From Mycobacteroides immunogenum (GTDB taxonomy: Bacteria > Actinomycetota > Actinomycetes > Mycobacteriales > Mycobacteriaceae), in assembly GCF_001605725.1 (NCBI RefSeq), contig NZ_CP011530.1, positions 5,146,001-5,210,000 of the forward strand: a DNA stretch of 64,000 nucleotides, written 5' to 3'. Position numbers and translations under genes: made by a program. Below are positions 17,744 to 27,026 of the stretch, piece by piece. Numbering within the stretch: position 1 is the first letter of the stretch; each line of letters opens with the position of its first letter. Below the pieces are notes generated by a model. That model did no database searches. It was not told the DNA's origin and worked only from the letters and a program-made list of their open reading frames with translations.

Positions 17744-18346
17744 ATGACCAACCTGATACCCGAGTCGGATACCCCGAACAAACGCGAACGCGCCAAGGCC
17801 GACCGGCGTGATCAACTGCTGCGCGCGGCCGCCCGCCTCTTGGCCATGCGCGGATACGCGCGTGTGCGGCTGGAGGATCTAGGTTCTGCGGTCGGCATCA
17901 GTGGTCCCGCGATCTACCGACACTTCCCCAACAAGGAAGCGCTCTTGGTGGATCTGCTCACCGATATCAGCCGTCGCCTCTTGGAAGGCGGCATAGCCGT
18001 CGCAGACGCCGCGGAGACCCCCGGGCAGGCCCTCGATGGCCTCATCGATTTTCACCTCGACTTCGCGCTCAGCGAGAGCGATCTGATCCGCGTGCAGGAC
18101 CGCGACCTCGATTCACTCCCCGAGAACGCCCGCCGCCAGGTGCGTCAGTACCAGCGCCGCTATGTGGAGGCATGGGTTGAGGTGCTGTGCCAGAGCGACG
18201 CAGACCTTGACGAGTCGGACGCGCGCATCAAGGCACACGCGGCATTCGGCCTGATGAACTCGACGCCCTACAGCGCCGGACGCTCGGCACCCTCGCAGAC
18301 CCGAACCGTATTGCGGCAGATGGTCGTTGCCGCGCTCGATTCCTAG
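17744..18346 (+). CDS. TetR family regulator of the acc/fadE operon
   Basis: A 200-residue TetR protein. The DNA-binding domain is clear (LEDLGSAVGISGPAIYRHFPNKEALL, read as LGSAVGISGPAIYRHF near residue 45-60). The C-terminal ligand domain is helical and probably senses an acyl-CoA. Divergent from accD1 with operator-like palindromes in the 100-base gap. ATG 17744 has GGAGG 4-5 bases upstream. It ends tail-to-tail with ricR through a CTAG overlap. Confidence 0.88.
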   Translation: MTNLIPESDTPNKRERAKADRRDQLLRAAARLLAMRGYARVRLEDLGSAVGISGPAIYRHFPNKEALLVDLLTDISRRLLEGGIAVADAAETPGQALDGLIDFHLDFALSESDLIRVQDRDLDSLPENARRQVRQYQRRYVEAWVEVLCQSDADLDESDARIKAHAAFGLMNSTPYSAGRSAPSQTRTVLRQMVVAALDS

Positions 18347-18645
18347 CTGCGCACCAAGCGGGCAATCGCCGCGGAGGCCTCAGCCAGCTTCTCGTCGGCG
18401 TCGGCACCACCGGAGGCGACGGCGTTGGTCACGCAATGACCCAGGTGCTCATCGAGAAGTCCGAGGGCAACCGACCGCAACGCGCTCTGCGCGGCGCTGA
18501 TCTGGGTCAGCACGTCGATGCAGTACTTGTCCTCGTCGATCATCTTCGCGATGCCACGCACCTGTCCCTCGATGCGCAGGAGCCGCTTGGCGTAGTCATC
18601 CTTTTTCAGCGAGTAACCGTGTCCGGTCGAAGTCTTGGTGCTCAT
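18343..18645 (-). CDS. ricR: Copper-sensing CsoR-family repressor RicR (Rv0190-like)
   Basis: A 100-residue CsoR/DUF156 repressor. The copper ligands are present as Cys (KYCIDVLTQISA, about residue 42) and His-x3-Cys (DEHLGHCV, about residues 67 and 71). The RLLRIEGQVRGIAKMI helix is the family signature. In M. tuberculosis RicR (Rv0190) releases TACCC-N5-GGGTA operators when it binds Cu(I). Two exact copies of that motif sit upstream of the DUF305 gene that precedes ricR by 6 bases, so the pair is probably an autoregulated copper operon. Confidence 0.88.
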   Translation of the reverse strand: MSTKTSTGHGYSLKKDDYAKRLLRIEGQVRGIAKMIDEDKYCIDVLTQISAAQSALRSVALGLLDEHLGHCVTNAVASGGADADEKLAEASAAIARLVRS

Positions 18646-18651
18646 GTCCCT

Positions 18652-19281
18652 TTACCCCTTGAGAAGGCCCTGCATCGTGTCGATCTCAGGCTGCTGATTA
18701 TCGATGATCTGTTGCGCCAACTGCTTTGCCGCAGGGTACTGGCCTCCGGAGAGTTCCGCATTCGACATGGCTATGGCGCCCTGATGGTGGGCGATCATCG
18801 ACTGCAGCCACAGCTGATCGAAGACCTCGCCGTTGAGAGTCTTCATCCGGTCTAGCACCGGTGCGTCCACCATGCCAGGCATATGCCCCGCCGGGTCGTG
18901 CCCTGCGGGCATCAGCGGCTGGTTCCAGGTCTTGAGCCACTCGGTGAAGGTGTCGATCTCCGGCTGCTGCGCCGTCTCGATGTTCTTCGCCAGCTCCAGC
19001 ACGGCGGGGTTCGGGGTACGCCCCTCGGTCAACTTGGACATCTCGACGGCCTGCTGATGATGCATGATCATCTGCTGCGCGAAGGTCACATCGGCGTCAT
19101 TGTGGTCCGACACCGGGGCCGCGGCATTGGTATCCAGCGTCGTCGTCATCCCCGACATGCCGGAATGTCCCGAATGCTCGGAATTCGCGCCGTCCCCCTT
19201 GTTGTCCGAGCTACAAGCCGACAAAATCAGCACTGCGGCGGCAGCGCCGGCAAGGATGGCAGTCCGAGTACGGTTTCGCAT
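18652..19281 (-). CDS. DUF305 lipoprotein of the copper operon
   Basis: A 209-residue secreted lipoprotein: signal peptide with lipobox LSAC (Cys 23), a His/Met-rich linker (SEHSGHSGMSGM), then two DUF305 ferritin-like repeats, each with the paired-His motif (MIMHHQQAVEM and MIAHHQGAIAM). DUF305 proteins often occur with copper-handling genes; the Met/His content suits metal binding outside the membrane. It is the first gene of the unit, 6 bases ahead of ricR. Confidence 0.88.
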   Translation of the reverse strand: MRNRTRTAILAGAAAAVLILSACSSDNKGDGANSEHSGHSGMSGMTTTLDTNAAAPVSDHNDADVTFAQQMIMHHQQAVEMSKLTEGRTPNPAVLELAKNIETAQQPEIDTFTEWLKTWNQPLMPAGHDPAGHMPGMVDAPVLDRMKTLNGEVFDQLWLQSMIAHHQGAIAMSNAELSGGQYPAAKQLAQQIIDNQQPEIDTMQGLLKG

Positions 19282-19300
19282 GCCACCATGGTAGCTCAGA

Positions 19301-19315
19301 TACCCCCATAGGGTA
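19301..19315. promoter_or_regulatory. RicR operator 1
   Basis: TACCC-CCATA-GGGTA, an exact match to the RicR motif TACCC-N5-GGGTA, 20 bases upstream of the DUF305 start, where it would overlap the promoter. Confidence 0.75.
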
Positions 19316-19332
19316 CGAAATCGTCGATGGCA

Positions 19333-19347
19333 TACCCCTGGTGGGTA
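19333..19347. promoter_or_regulatory. RicR operator 2
   Basis: TACCC-CTGGT-GGGTA, a second exact match 52 bases upstream of the DUF305 start; motif centres are 32 bases apart (about three helical turns), on the same face of the DNA. Confidence 0.65.
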
Positions 19348-19354
19348 CCAACGC

Positions 19355-20740
19355 CTATGCGACGGACTCCTCCAGCTGCGTCAGCGCCTCCTCCAAATGC
19401 GCAAGGATGCGTTGCAGGTGCGGAACACTCGTGCGGCATCCGGTGAGTCCAAAATGCATCGACGACCCACTGCTGGTGCACGTGATATTCAGCGCCACGC
19501 CGTCGATCGGGATGGACGCGGGGTAGCACCCGTCCATCTCGAATCCGTTCCAGAACATATCGGTGCGCGGGCCGGGGACATTGGAAATGATCACGTTGAA
19601 CGCGGGGGCGGTCCGATCCACCAACCCCGGCACGGCACCGGTCAGCACGGGTGCGCCATTGAGCGCCCCCACCAACATCCGCTGCAGCGGTGTCATCTCC
19701 GAAAGCACCGACTTGGCCGCCTGTACCGAATCGCGGATCGCGCTGAACCGCTCCAACGGGTCTGGCTTATCGGTCGCCAGGTTGGCCAGCAGCGCGGTGA
19801 TCGAGTTTCCCGCGTTCTGATCGCCCTCGGCCCGGATCGATACCGGACACATGGCGATGAGCGGCTTGTCGGGTAACGCGTGCTGCTCCTCGAGATAGGT
19901 GCGCAAGGCGCCCGAGCACATGGCGAGCACCACATCGTTCACCGTGCCGCCCAGTGCCTTGCCGGCCTCCTTGATCCGCGCCATCGACCAGGTTTGCGCG
20001 GCGAAGCGCCGGGCGCCGCCGATCGAGACATTCAAGATGGTGTGCGGTGCCGTCATCGGCCTGACCAGCTGCGGGTCCGACAATGCGTGCCTGCCGTACT
20101 TGAGCAGACCGGGCGGAATCGACACGACCTGTCGCACCGCACCCGCGGCTCCCTTGACCAGATCCAGCGCCGAGGTGTTGGTCGTGCTCACGATGCTGCT
20201 CTTGGCGCGCCGCTTGGCCGGGGCCCAAACCGCCTGACAGTCGCGGGCATCGGGGTCATCGGACAGTGAGCGCATCATCATCCGCAAGGCGCCTACGCCA
20301 TCGATCACGGCATGGTGCATTTTGGTGTAGACCGCCAGGCGCCCGTCCGAAAGCCCTTCCACCACATGCATTTCCCAGAGCGGACGGTGCCGATCCAGTG
20401 GGGAACTATGCCACCGGGAGGTGACAGTCAGCAGCTCACGCACCCGGGCCGGGCGCGGTAACGCCGAGCGGCGCACGTGGTACTCCCAATCGATCTCATC
20501 ATCGATGATCCAGGTGAGGTTGCCCATCACCGCCAACGGCTGTCCGGGACGTTTGCGGAAGTCCGAGGACACCTCGGTGGTCGACATCAACTGCTCGTAG
20601 AACACCTCGGCGTAATCCGGACCGGCGTCGACAGGCGGTTTGAACAGCTGGAGGCCGCCGACGTGGAAGGGGTGTTCCCGCGTTTCCCCGATGAGAAACA
20701 TCGAGTCGCTGACCGGCATGAATGGCATACCGGCCATCAT
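19355..20740 (-). CDS. Wax ester synthase / diacylglycerol acyltransferase
   Basis: A 461-residue WS/DGAT enzyme that joins acyl-CoA to diacylglycerol or a fatty alcohol to make storage lipid. The catalytic motif HHAVIDG is intact near residues 142-148; family motifs SPLDRHRPLWE and the C-terminal NVIISNVPGP are present. Mycobacteria carry many paralogues and I do not assign this one to a named tgs. ATG codons at 20740, 20737 and 20728 are all possible starts. Divergent from ilvD. Confidence 0.9.
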   Translation of the reverse strand: MMAGMPFMPVSDSMFLIGETREHPFHVGGLQLFKPPVDAGPDYAEVFYEQLMSTTEVSSDFRKRPGQPLAVMGNLTWIIDDEIDWEYHVRRSALPRPARVRELLTVTSRWHSSPLDRHRPLWEMHVVEGLSDGRLAVYTKMHHAVIDGVGALRMMMRSLSDDPDARDCQAVWAPAKRRAKSSIVSTTNTSALDLVKGAAGAVRQVVSIPPGLLKYGRHALSDPQLVRPMTAPHTILNVSIGGARRFAAQTWSMARIKEAGKALGGTVNDVVLAMCSGALRTYLEEQHALPDKPLIAMCPVSIRAEGDQNAGNSITALLANLATDKPDPLERFSAIRDSVQAAKSVLSEMTPLQRMLVGALNGAPVLTGAVPGLVDRTAPAFNVIISNVPGPRTDMFWNGFEMDGCYPASIPIDGVALNITCTSSGSSMHFGLTGCRTSVPHLQRILAHLEEALTQLEESVA

Positions 20741-20850
20741 TGCTGCCGACTCACCGTTTTGCGGCGGTTTCGTAGCGCACGTTTTCGCCGGGAGAGGGCG
20801 CGCCGAAGCCTGCGCAATCCGGTTTGCACCGGCGGGGGATACTTAACCCC

Positions 20851-22554
20851 ATGTCAGCCCCCCAGCAGCCCGATATCAAGCCCCGTAGCCGCGACGTCAC
20901 CGACGGCCTGGAAAAGACCGCCGCACGCGGGATGCTGCGCGCGGTAGGCATGGGGGACGACGACTGGGTCAAGCCGCAGATCGGCGTCGGCTCGTCCTGG
21001 AACGAGATCACCCCGTGCAACATGTCGCTACAACGCCTCGCACAGTCGGTCAAGGGCGGCGTGCACGAAGCCGGGGGCTACCCGCTGGAGTTCGGCACCA
21101 TCTCGGTGTCCGACGGTATCTCGATGGGGCACGAGGGTATGCACTTCTCGCTGGTGTCCCGTGAGGTCATCGCCGACAGCGTCGAGACCGTGATGCAGGC
21201 TGAGCGTCTCGACGGCTCGGTGCTGCTTGCCGGATGCGACAAATCGATTCCCGGAATGCTTATGGCCGCAGCACGTTTGGACCTGGCCTCGGTGTTCTTG
21301 TACAACGGCTCGATCATGCCGGGCAAGGCCAAGCTGACCGACGGCACCGAGAAGGAAGTCACCATCATCGACGCCTTCGAGGCAGTCGGTGCCTGTGCAC
21401 GCGGCCTGATGTCACGCGAGGACGTCGACATCATCGAGCGCGCCATCTGTCCAGGTGAGGGCGCCTGCGGTGGCATGTACACCGCCAACACCATGGCCAG
21501 CGCGGCTGAGGCACTGGGAATGTCGTTGCCCGGCAGCGCTTCCCCCGTCGCCATCGACAAGCGCCGCGAGGAGTACGCGCACAAGTCGGGCGAGGCCGTT
21601 GTCGAGATGCTGCGCCGCGGCATCACGGCACGCGACATCCTCACCAAGGAAGCCTTCGAGAACGCCATCGCCGTGGTGATGGCGTTCGGCGGATCCACCA
21701 ACGCGGTGCTGCACCTGCTGGCCATCGCCCGCGAAGCGGAGGTGCCACTGTCCTTGGCGGACTTCACCCGCGTCGGCAACAAGGTGCCCCACCTGGCCGA
21801 TGTGAAGCCCTTTGGCCGCCACGTGATGAAAGACGTCGATGAGATCGGCGGGGTGCCCGTGGTGATGCGCGCACTGCTGGATGCCGGCCTGCTGCACGGT
21901 GATTGCCTAACGGTCACCGGCAAGACCATGGCCGAGAACCTGGCCCACATCGCCCCGCCAGATCCCGACGGCAAGGTACTGCGCGCCATGAACAATCCCA
22001 TCCACCCGACCGGCGGCATCACCATCCTGCACGGATCGTTGGCCCCCGAGGGCGCGGTGGTGAAGTCGGCTGGTTTCGATTCCGATGTATTCGAGGGCAC
22101 AGCAAGGGTTTTCGAGCGTGAGCGCGCCGCACTCGATGCGCTGGAGGACGGCACCATCACGCACGGCGATGTCGTCGTGATCCGCTACGAGGGCCCCAAG
22201 GGCGGCCCCGGCATGCGCGAGATGCTGGCGATCACCGGCGCGATCAAGGGTGCCGGCCTGGGCAAGGACGTGCTGCTGATGACCGACGGGCGCTTCTCCG
22301 GGGGCACCACCGGCCTGTGTGTCGGACATATCGCACCGGAAGCTGTGGACGGCGGACCCATCGCCTTTGTCAAGGACGGTGACCGCATCCGGCTCGATGT
22401 CGCCAATGGCAAGCTCGACCTCCTGGTCGACGAGGCGGAGATCGCCGAGCGGCGCAAGGGATTCGAGCCGTTGCCGCCGCGTTACAAGACCGGCGTGCTG
22501 GCGAAGTACACCAAGCTGGTGCAGTCGGCCGCAGTCGGAGCGGTCTGCGGGTAA
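20851..22554 (+). CDS. ilvD: Dihydroxy-acid dehydratase
   Basis: A 567-residue IlvD. It converts 2,3-dihydroxy-isovalerate (or -methylvalerate) to the 2-oxo acid in valine and isoleucine synthesis. Iron-sulfur and magnesium site motifs are present: [24 protein letters not shown], and near the end [26 protein letters not shown] is 7 bases before the ATG, so the mRNA is probably leaderless. Position equals Rv0189c beside ricR. Confidence 0.95.
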   Translation: MSAPQQPDIKPRSRDVTDGLEKTAARGMLRAVGMGDDDWVKPQIGVGSSWNEITPCNMSLQRLAQSVKGGVHEAGGYPLEFGTISVSDGISMGHEGMHFSLVSREVIADSVETVMQAERLDGSVLLAGCDKSIPGMLMAAARLDLASVFLYNGSIMPGKAKLTDGTEKEVTIIDAFEAVGACARGLMSREDVDIIERAICPGEGACGGMYTANTMASAAEALGMSLPGSASPVAIDKRREEYAHKSGEAVVEMLRRGITARDILTKEAFENAIAVVMAFGGSTNAVLHLLAIAREAEVPLSLADFTRVGNKVPHLADVKPFGRHVMKDVDEIGGVPVVMRALLDAGLLHGDCLTVTGKTMAENLAHIAPPDPDGKVLRAMNNPIHPTGGITILHGSLAPEGAVVKSAGFDSDVFEGTARVFERERAALDALEDGTITHGDVVVIRYEGPKGGPGMREMLAITGAIKGAGLGKDVLLMTDGRFSGGTTGLCVGHIAPEAVDGGPIAFVKDGDRIRLDVANGKLDLLVDEAEIAERRKGFEPLPPRYKTGVLAKYTKLVQSAAVGAVCG

Positions 22555-22619
22555 GCCCCGCTCCGATGGGCGGGCCGGCGCACCCAGGGCCACACGATCG
22601 TGCGGCCAACAGTCCGTGG

Positions 22620-23744
22620 ATGGAATTTCTGCGGAAATGGTGGACCGAGCCGGTTCCGCCCGGGTGGCTACAGAGCTACCTCGAAGCAAACGGGCTAGAT
22701 CGGTCACTTCGCACCCTCATCGGCTGGTATGCATTGGTTTTCGCAGCCATATGCGTAGTGGCGCAGTTCAGCAACGCGGCTCCCACAACGCTGTTTGGCC
22801 GGGCAGTGGTCGGGGTGTGCGCAATAGGATCACTCGCCTGGGCATTGCGCTGGTTTGTCGGGTCCTGGGCCAGCCGCACCGAGTCGATGATCTTTGTGGC
22901 CTTTGCCGATGTGGGTATCGCCGCATCGGCATCTCAGTTGTCGACCGATCTTTCCCTCGGCACGGCCATGCTGTTCACCCCGATAGGTGCGTACGTGAGC
23001 TTCTTCCTTGGGAACAGACAGCTTCTTGCGCACGCCATCTGGTGCATCACCGTGATCTGCGCCCTGGCCGTTCCTCTTGCCGTACCGGGGCCCGCTGAGA
23101 TCGTCGCGCGAGTAATCGCCATGGCGATCTGCCAGATGCTGGTAGTCGTACTGGTGCCGGTGGTCATTCAGTTCGGCATCGCCATGGTCCGGCTGCAGGC
23201 CATGGCCTCATGGCGCGACCCCTTGACCGGGATCTTCAATCGGCGCGGAATCTTCGACGAATGGCAACGCAAACATAGAGCGCTCGTCGCCGGTGACGAG
23301 ATTGCCCACGGAAGAGTCGTTGCGGTCGCCACCGTCGATATTGATCGATACAAGTTGGTCAACGACACGCACGGCCACGACGCCGGCGACAGAGTCCTCA
23401 TCGAATGTGCGGAAGCCCTTTCCGAACAACATGATTCGCGGACGATTGTCGGACGTTCCGGCGGCGATGAGTTCCTGGTGATCACCTTGTGCGCGGCGGA
23501 GTCGATATCCGATCTCGCCCGTGCGTTAGGTGATCGCATCGCAACATGTGCCCCTACGGACCTGGCTGTCACCGCCAGTATTGGCATCGCGACTGATTCT
23601 GTTATCGCGGTGACCGCCGCCGACCCGCAATCAGCGATCGAGTCGTTAATCAGCCGCGCCGACATCGCCATGTATGAAGCTAAACGCAACGGCGGCAATC
23701 AGTTCCGGATCGCACCGCAGTGCGTCAACGACCGTTCGCCGTAA
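22620..23744 (+). CDS. Membrane-bound diguanylate cyclase (GGDEF)
   Basis: A 374-residue protein with about six N-terminal membrane helices (residues 25-180) and a C-terminal GGDEF domain. The active-site SGGDEF is intact near residue 280 and the DIDRYKLVNDTHGHDAGD segment binds metal and nucleotide, so it should make cyclic di-GMP from two GTP. The upstream RxxD inhibitory site is missing (residues there are RTIV). No EAL domain. The start is uncertain: ATG 22620 lacks a good ribosome-binding site and ATG 22566 is the alternative. Its 3' end overlaps the convergent TetR gene by 20 bases. Confidence 0.85.
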   Translation: MEFLRKWWTEPVPPGWLQSYLEANGLDRSLRTLIGWYALVFAAICVVAQFSNAAPTTLFGRAVVGVCAIGSLAWALRWFVGSWASRTESMIFVAFADVGIAASASQLSTDLSLGTAMLFTPIGAYVSFFLGNRQLLAHAIWCITVICALAVPLAVPGPAEIVARVIAMAICQMLVVVLVPVVIQFGIAMVRLQAMASWRDPLTGIFNRRGIFDEWQRKHRALVAGDEIAHGRVVAVATVDIDRYKLVNDTHGHDAGDRVLIECAEALSEQHDSRTIVGRSGGDEFLVITLCAAESISDLARALGDRIATCAPTDLAVTASIGIATDSVIAVTAADPQSAIESLISRADIAMYEAKRNGGNQFRIAPQCVNDRSP

Positions 23745-24453
23745 CTCGCTCCGGGTCGCGGTATTGCTCCGCGCTCCGGGCGATCTCATCCGGTGGCGGC
23801 AGGGGCTCGTGCAGGTCCACGTAAACACCCTCCGCGCGCAGGGTGTCGTCGACCAGCAGCCAGATCCACCGGACCTGATCGGCGATGAGGCGCTCCTGCG
23901 ATGTGGTCCCCGGGTAGTCCAGCCAGTGGCTGGTTGCCGTTTCAACCATGCCCACGATGCCCATCGCGAGGATGTCGGATTCGACTCCGACACCGAACGC
24001 GTCCAGATACAGCGCGAAAACCTGCCCCAGATGAGTACCAACTGACAGCTTGATGTCGGTGATCGCATCAGGCGCCTCGGAATTCTCCGCCAACGAGCAA
24101 TGGGCCAGGTACCGATAAAGGTTCCGGTGCCCGACCAGGAAGCGGGCGTGAGCGCCGACACCGGCATCGATGATCTGCGCCATCGACCCATGCGGCTCCC
24201 ATAGCGGAGCCAGGTCGGCGATCAACATGTCGCTGGCCCGCTGCGCTACGGCGCGTTGCAGGTCGGCAGCGTCGGTGAAGTGCCGGTAGAGCTTGGTGCG
24301 GGTGACCCCGAGGTGTACCGCGATCTGTTCGGTCGACGTCTGGGGCCCGTGTTCGGCGATCGCCACCAGGGCCGCGTCGACAAACTCGGCGCGGCGGCGT
24401 TCTCGCTGCCCGCTCCATCTGCTGAGAGTGACGTCCTGACCGTCCGGTTGCAC
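23725..24453 (-). CDS. TetR family regulator of the DUF2236-aldehyde dehydrogenase unit
   Basis: A 242-residue TetR protein with the DNA-binding region TSTEQIAVHLGVTRTKLYRHF near residues 38-58 and a helical ligand domain. It is divergent from the DUF2236 oxygenase gene, with two palindromes in the gap. GTG 24453 is a guess; GTG 24462 and TTG 24471 are also in frame. The inducer is unknown; an aldehyde or alkanoid substrate of the neighbouring enzymes is plausible. Confidence 0.82.
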   Translation of the reverse strand: MQPDGQDVTLSRWSGQRERRRAEFVDAALVAIAEHGPQTSTEQIAVHLGVTRTKLYRHFTDAADLQRAVAQRASDMLIADLAPLWEPHGSMAQIIDAGVGAHARFLVGHRNLYRYLAHCSLAENSEAPDAITDIKLSVGTHLGQVFALYLDAFGVGVESDILAMGIVGMVETATSHWLDYPGTTSQERLIADQVRWIWLLVDDTLRAEGVYVDLHEPLPPPDEIARSAEQYRDPERVTANGR

Positions 24454-24476
24454 GTGCCTCACTCTAGCCAATCAAG

Positions 24477-24518
24477 TGGTACATCACGTACGATCTGCCA
24501 CTGGTACGGCGCGTACCA
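24477..24518. promoter_or_regulatory. Tandem TetR operators ahead of the DUF2236 gene
   Basis: Copy 1 (24502-24518) is a perfect palindrome TGGTACG-GCG-CGTACCA. Copy 2 (24477-24493), TGGTACA-TCA-CGTACGA, keeps the 7-3-7 layout with mismatches. Centres are 25 bases apart, between two divergent starts. Confidence 0.65.
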
Positions 24519-24543
24519 TGTGAATTGAAGGGAGCGTCCAAAG

Positions 24544-25629
24544 ATGGATGCGGTAACCACGTTCCGGAGAGCCGCCGGGCTGCCCGCTGCGCCCGAGCCC
24601 CTGCCGCCCGCCGAGGACTACGGGTTTTTCGGCCCGGGCTCGGTCACCTGGAAGGTCTGGAGTTACCCCACTTCGATGCTGCTTGGGTTCTCCCGCGCCG
24701 TCACCATCGAGCACCTAGATCCCTTCCTGGCCGCCGCGGTGGACGCCACCGGCCAGGTCTACGCCCGCACCCGGCTGCGCTATGACCGCACCATGCAGTA
24801 CTTCGCGCTGGTGGCGTTCGGCGATGCAAAGTCCGTGCTCGACGCAGCCGAAATTCTGGTGAAGATCCATTCCAAGGCCGTCGGCACCGAGCCGATCACC
24901 AAGCGCCCGTTCGATGCCAACGATCCGCACTCGCAGCTGTGGATCCACCTCACGGCGTGGCATTCGATCCTCTACACCTTCGAGATGTTCGGTCCCGGCA
25001 AGTTGTCCGAAGCCGAGGAGGCCCAGTACTGGGAGGAATGTGCCCGGGCCGCCGAGTTCCAGACCATCAACCCCGACGACGTGCCACGTACCCGTGAGGG
25101 CATCCGCGCCTACTTCGAGGGCTTCCGGCCCGATCTGGTCGGCTCCGAGGTCGCTCAGCGCATGATGAACTACCTCGTTGACCTGGGCTATCACATCCTG
25201 CCGGAACGTGTTCCGAGCTGGCTGCGCCGACTGTTCAACATCCCGATGCGCCGCGCGATCATCGCGACGATGCCCGACTGGATGCGTCTGCTCGGCGGAA
25301 TCCCGCAGCGCCGCTGGCAAGACGCGGCCGCCCGGGCGGTGGTGCGCCCCTTCCTGAGGCTAATCGCGTCGCGCCCGCAGCTCGAGCTGGCAATCCTGGA
25401 CTTCACCACTCCGCACACCACCGCCATTCTGGGTCCGGTGCTGCAGGACATTCCGGCCAAGAACCCGGTCACCTACACCCCGGAGCAGGCCCGCAAGGAG
25501 TTTGACAAGATCACCCCGTTTGAGCAGTACGCTCAGATTCTGGCGAAGCGGGAACAGGGCTCTGGTCCCACCCCGTACCGTCACAACCACCATGACGCAC
25601 TCCTCGAATTCGACAAGAGCGTGAGCTGA
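24544..25629 (+). CDS. DUF2236 / MpaB-like oxygenase
   Basis: A 361-residue protein of the DUF2236 family, related to latex-clearing protein Lcp and mycophenolate pathway enzyme MpaB, which use a heme to split or oxidise hydrocarbons. Signature pieces: FFGPGSVTWKVWSYP near residue 28, YARTRLRYDRTMQYF, and WHSILYTFEMFG near residue 140 with the likely heme-ligand His. Start has AAGGGAG about 9 bases upstream. It was the first gene of a two-gene operon with an aldehyde dehydrogenase; an insertion sequence now starts 8 bases after its stop codon begins. Confidence 0.85.
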   Translation: MDAVTTFRRAAGLPAAPEPLPPAEDYGFFGPGSVTWKVWSYPTSMLLGFSRAVTIEHLDPFLAAAVDATGQVYARTRLRYDRTMQYFALVAFGDAKSVLDAAEILVKIHSKAVGTEPITKRPFDANDPHSQLWIHLTAWHSILYTFEMFGPGKLSEAEEAQYWEECARAAEFQTINPDDVPRTREGIRAYFEGFRPDLVGSEVAQRMMNYLVDLGYHILPERVPSWLRRLFNIPMRRAIIATMPDWMRLLGGIPQRRWQDAAARAVVRPFLRLIASRPQLELAILDFTTPHTTAILGPVLQDIPAKNPVTYTPEQARKEFDKITPFEQYAQILAKREQGSGPTPYRHNHHDALLEFDKSVS

Positions 25630-25636
25630 CAAATAT
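25629..25636. repeat. Left copy of the 8-bp target-site duplication
   Basis: ACAAATAT, repeated at 27027-27034. Its first A is the last base of the DUF2236 stop codon. Confidence 0.9.
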
Positions 25637-25658
25637 GGCTCTATTGCCATGAATGTGG
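25637..25658 (+). repeat. Left inverted repeat of the insertion sequence
   Basis: 22 bp, exact reverse complement of 27005-27026; identity stops at base 23. Confidence 0.93.
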
Positions 25659-25759
25659 GTCGGGTGGGGTGTGCTATGTCTCGCGTGGCGGAGTGGTCTG
25701 GGCGCACGGGTAGCTCATAGGTTCGAAAGCTCCTACACCTCGTACCAAGGAGCTTGCCC

Positions 25760-26998
25760 GTGCGCGCGACCACTTTACTCAACCGTGTCCTCGACCTGCC
25801 GAAGACCACGGTCCGCGACGTCGAGTGCGGCGACAAGGTGACGGTGTGGGTGCGCCCGCAACAGCGGGTGATGTCCTGTCCGCATTGCGATTTCCGTACC
25901 CGGCACCGCTACGACACACGGATGGTGGATTCGGCGTGGCGGCACCTGGACCTCAGTGGGCGGGTATGTGTGCTCAAACTGCGGCGACGTCGGTTGCGCT
26001 GCCCCGAGCACGGTGTCCTGGCCGAGTCAGTGCCGTTCGCGCGGCCGGGATCGGGGTTCACCCGCGACTTCGAGGACCTTGCGGTCTGGCTGGCCGCCAA
26101 GTGTGACAAGAAGACGGTGTCGACGTTCTGCCGCGTCACGTGGCGCACCGTCGGGGCGATGTGTTCGCGCGTCGTGGCCGAGAAACTGGACCCCGACCGG
26201 CTGGCCGGGCTGGTCGACATCGGCGTCGATGAGATCTCCTGGCGCAAGCACCACAAGTATTTGACTTTGGTGTCCGACCACGACACCGGCACAATCGTGT
26301 GGGGTGCGCCGGGCAAGAAGGCAGCCACTCTCGACGCGTTCTTCACCGCGGCCCTACCCGCCGATGGCGCGAAGAAGATCGAGGCCGTGTCGATGGACCT
26401 CGGGCCGGCATTCGCGAAATCCGTTCGCGCACATGCCCCGCAGGCGGTGATCTGCTTCGATCCGTTCCATGTCGTCAAACTAGCCACCGACGCCCTCGAC
26501 GACGTTCGCCGTCAGGTATGGCAGTCCGCGCGCAAACTGTCGGACAAGCAGATCGCCAAAACCTACAAGGGAGCCCGCTGGGCGCTGCTGAAGAACCCCG
26601 AATCCCTCACCGACACACAGAAAGCCACCCTCGCCCAGCTCAAACGCGAGGGCGGCGCACTGGTCCGCGCCTACGAACTGAAGGAATCGCTGCGGGCGGT
26701 GTTCGCCGGGGATCTTGACGCCGACACCGTCACCGACATGCTCGGGAAATGGTGCTCATGGGCGCAGCGGTGCCGGATCCCGCAGTTCGTCAAGGTCGGC
26801 CGAACCATCAACAAACACCTCGATGGCATCCAAGCCGCGGTGGAGCGCGGACTGGCCAACGGCCGCCACGAAGGGCTCAACAACAAGGTCCGGTTGATCA
26901 TCCGCAGGGCCTACGGCTTCCACAACGCCGAGAACGCGCTCGCCATGATCATGCTCGTCTGCGGACCGGTGACCCTCGAACTCCCATACCACACATGA
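25760..26998 (+). CDS. ISL3-family transposase
   Basis: A 412-residue DDE transposase. The N-terminus has zinc-finger-like cysteines (SCPHCDF and LRCPEHG) and an HTH; the catalytic core includes VDIGVDEISW, SMDLGPAFAKSV and CFDPFHVVKLA (acidic residues in the first three segments), and the C-terminal NGRHEGLNNKVRLIIRRAYGF holds the last catalytic Glu. No frameshift is visible, so it should be active. GTG 25760 has AAGGAG 7 bases upstream. Confidence 0.93.
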   Translation: MRATTLLNRVLDLPKTTVRDVECGDKVTVWVRPQQRVMSCPHCDFRTRHRYDTRMVDSAWRHLDLSGRVCVLKLRRRRLRCPEHGVLAESVPFARPGSGFTRDFEDLAVWLAAKCDKKTVSTFCRVTWRTVGAMCSRVVAEKLDPDRLAGLVDIGVDEISWRKHHKYLTLVSDHDTGTIVWGAPGKKAATLDAFFTAALPADGAKKIEAVSMDLGPAFAKSVRAHAPQAVICFDPFHVVKLATDALDDVRRQVWQSARKLSDKQIAKTYKGARWALLKNPESLTDTQKATLAQLKREGGALVRAYELKESLRAVFAGDLDADTVTDMLGKWCSWAQRCRIPQFVKVGRTINKHLDGIQAAVERGLANGRHEGLNNKVRLIIRRAYGFHNAENALAMIMLVCGPVTLELPYHT

Positions 26999-27004
26999 GG
27001 TCAT

Positions 27005-27026
27005 CCACATTCATGGCAATAGAGCC
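27005..27026 (-). repeat. Right inverted repeat of the insertion sequence
   Basis: 22 bp, exact reverse complement of 25637-25658. Confidence 0.93.

Larger units (their letters stand above)
25637..27026 (+). mobile_element. ISL3-family insertion sequence, 1390 bp
   Basis: Bounded by perfect 22-bp inverted repeats (25637-25658 and 27005-27026, beginning GGCTCTATTGCC) and flanked by an 8-bp duplication ACAAATAT. One intact transposase gene fills it. Terminal repeat length, 8-bp duplication and transposase type all fit ISL3. Intact ends and duplication point to recent insertion. I do not identify a named element. Confidence 0.95.
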
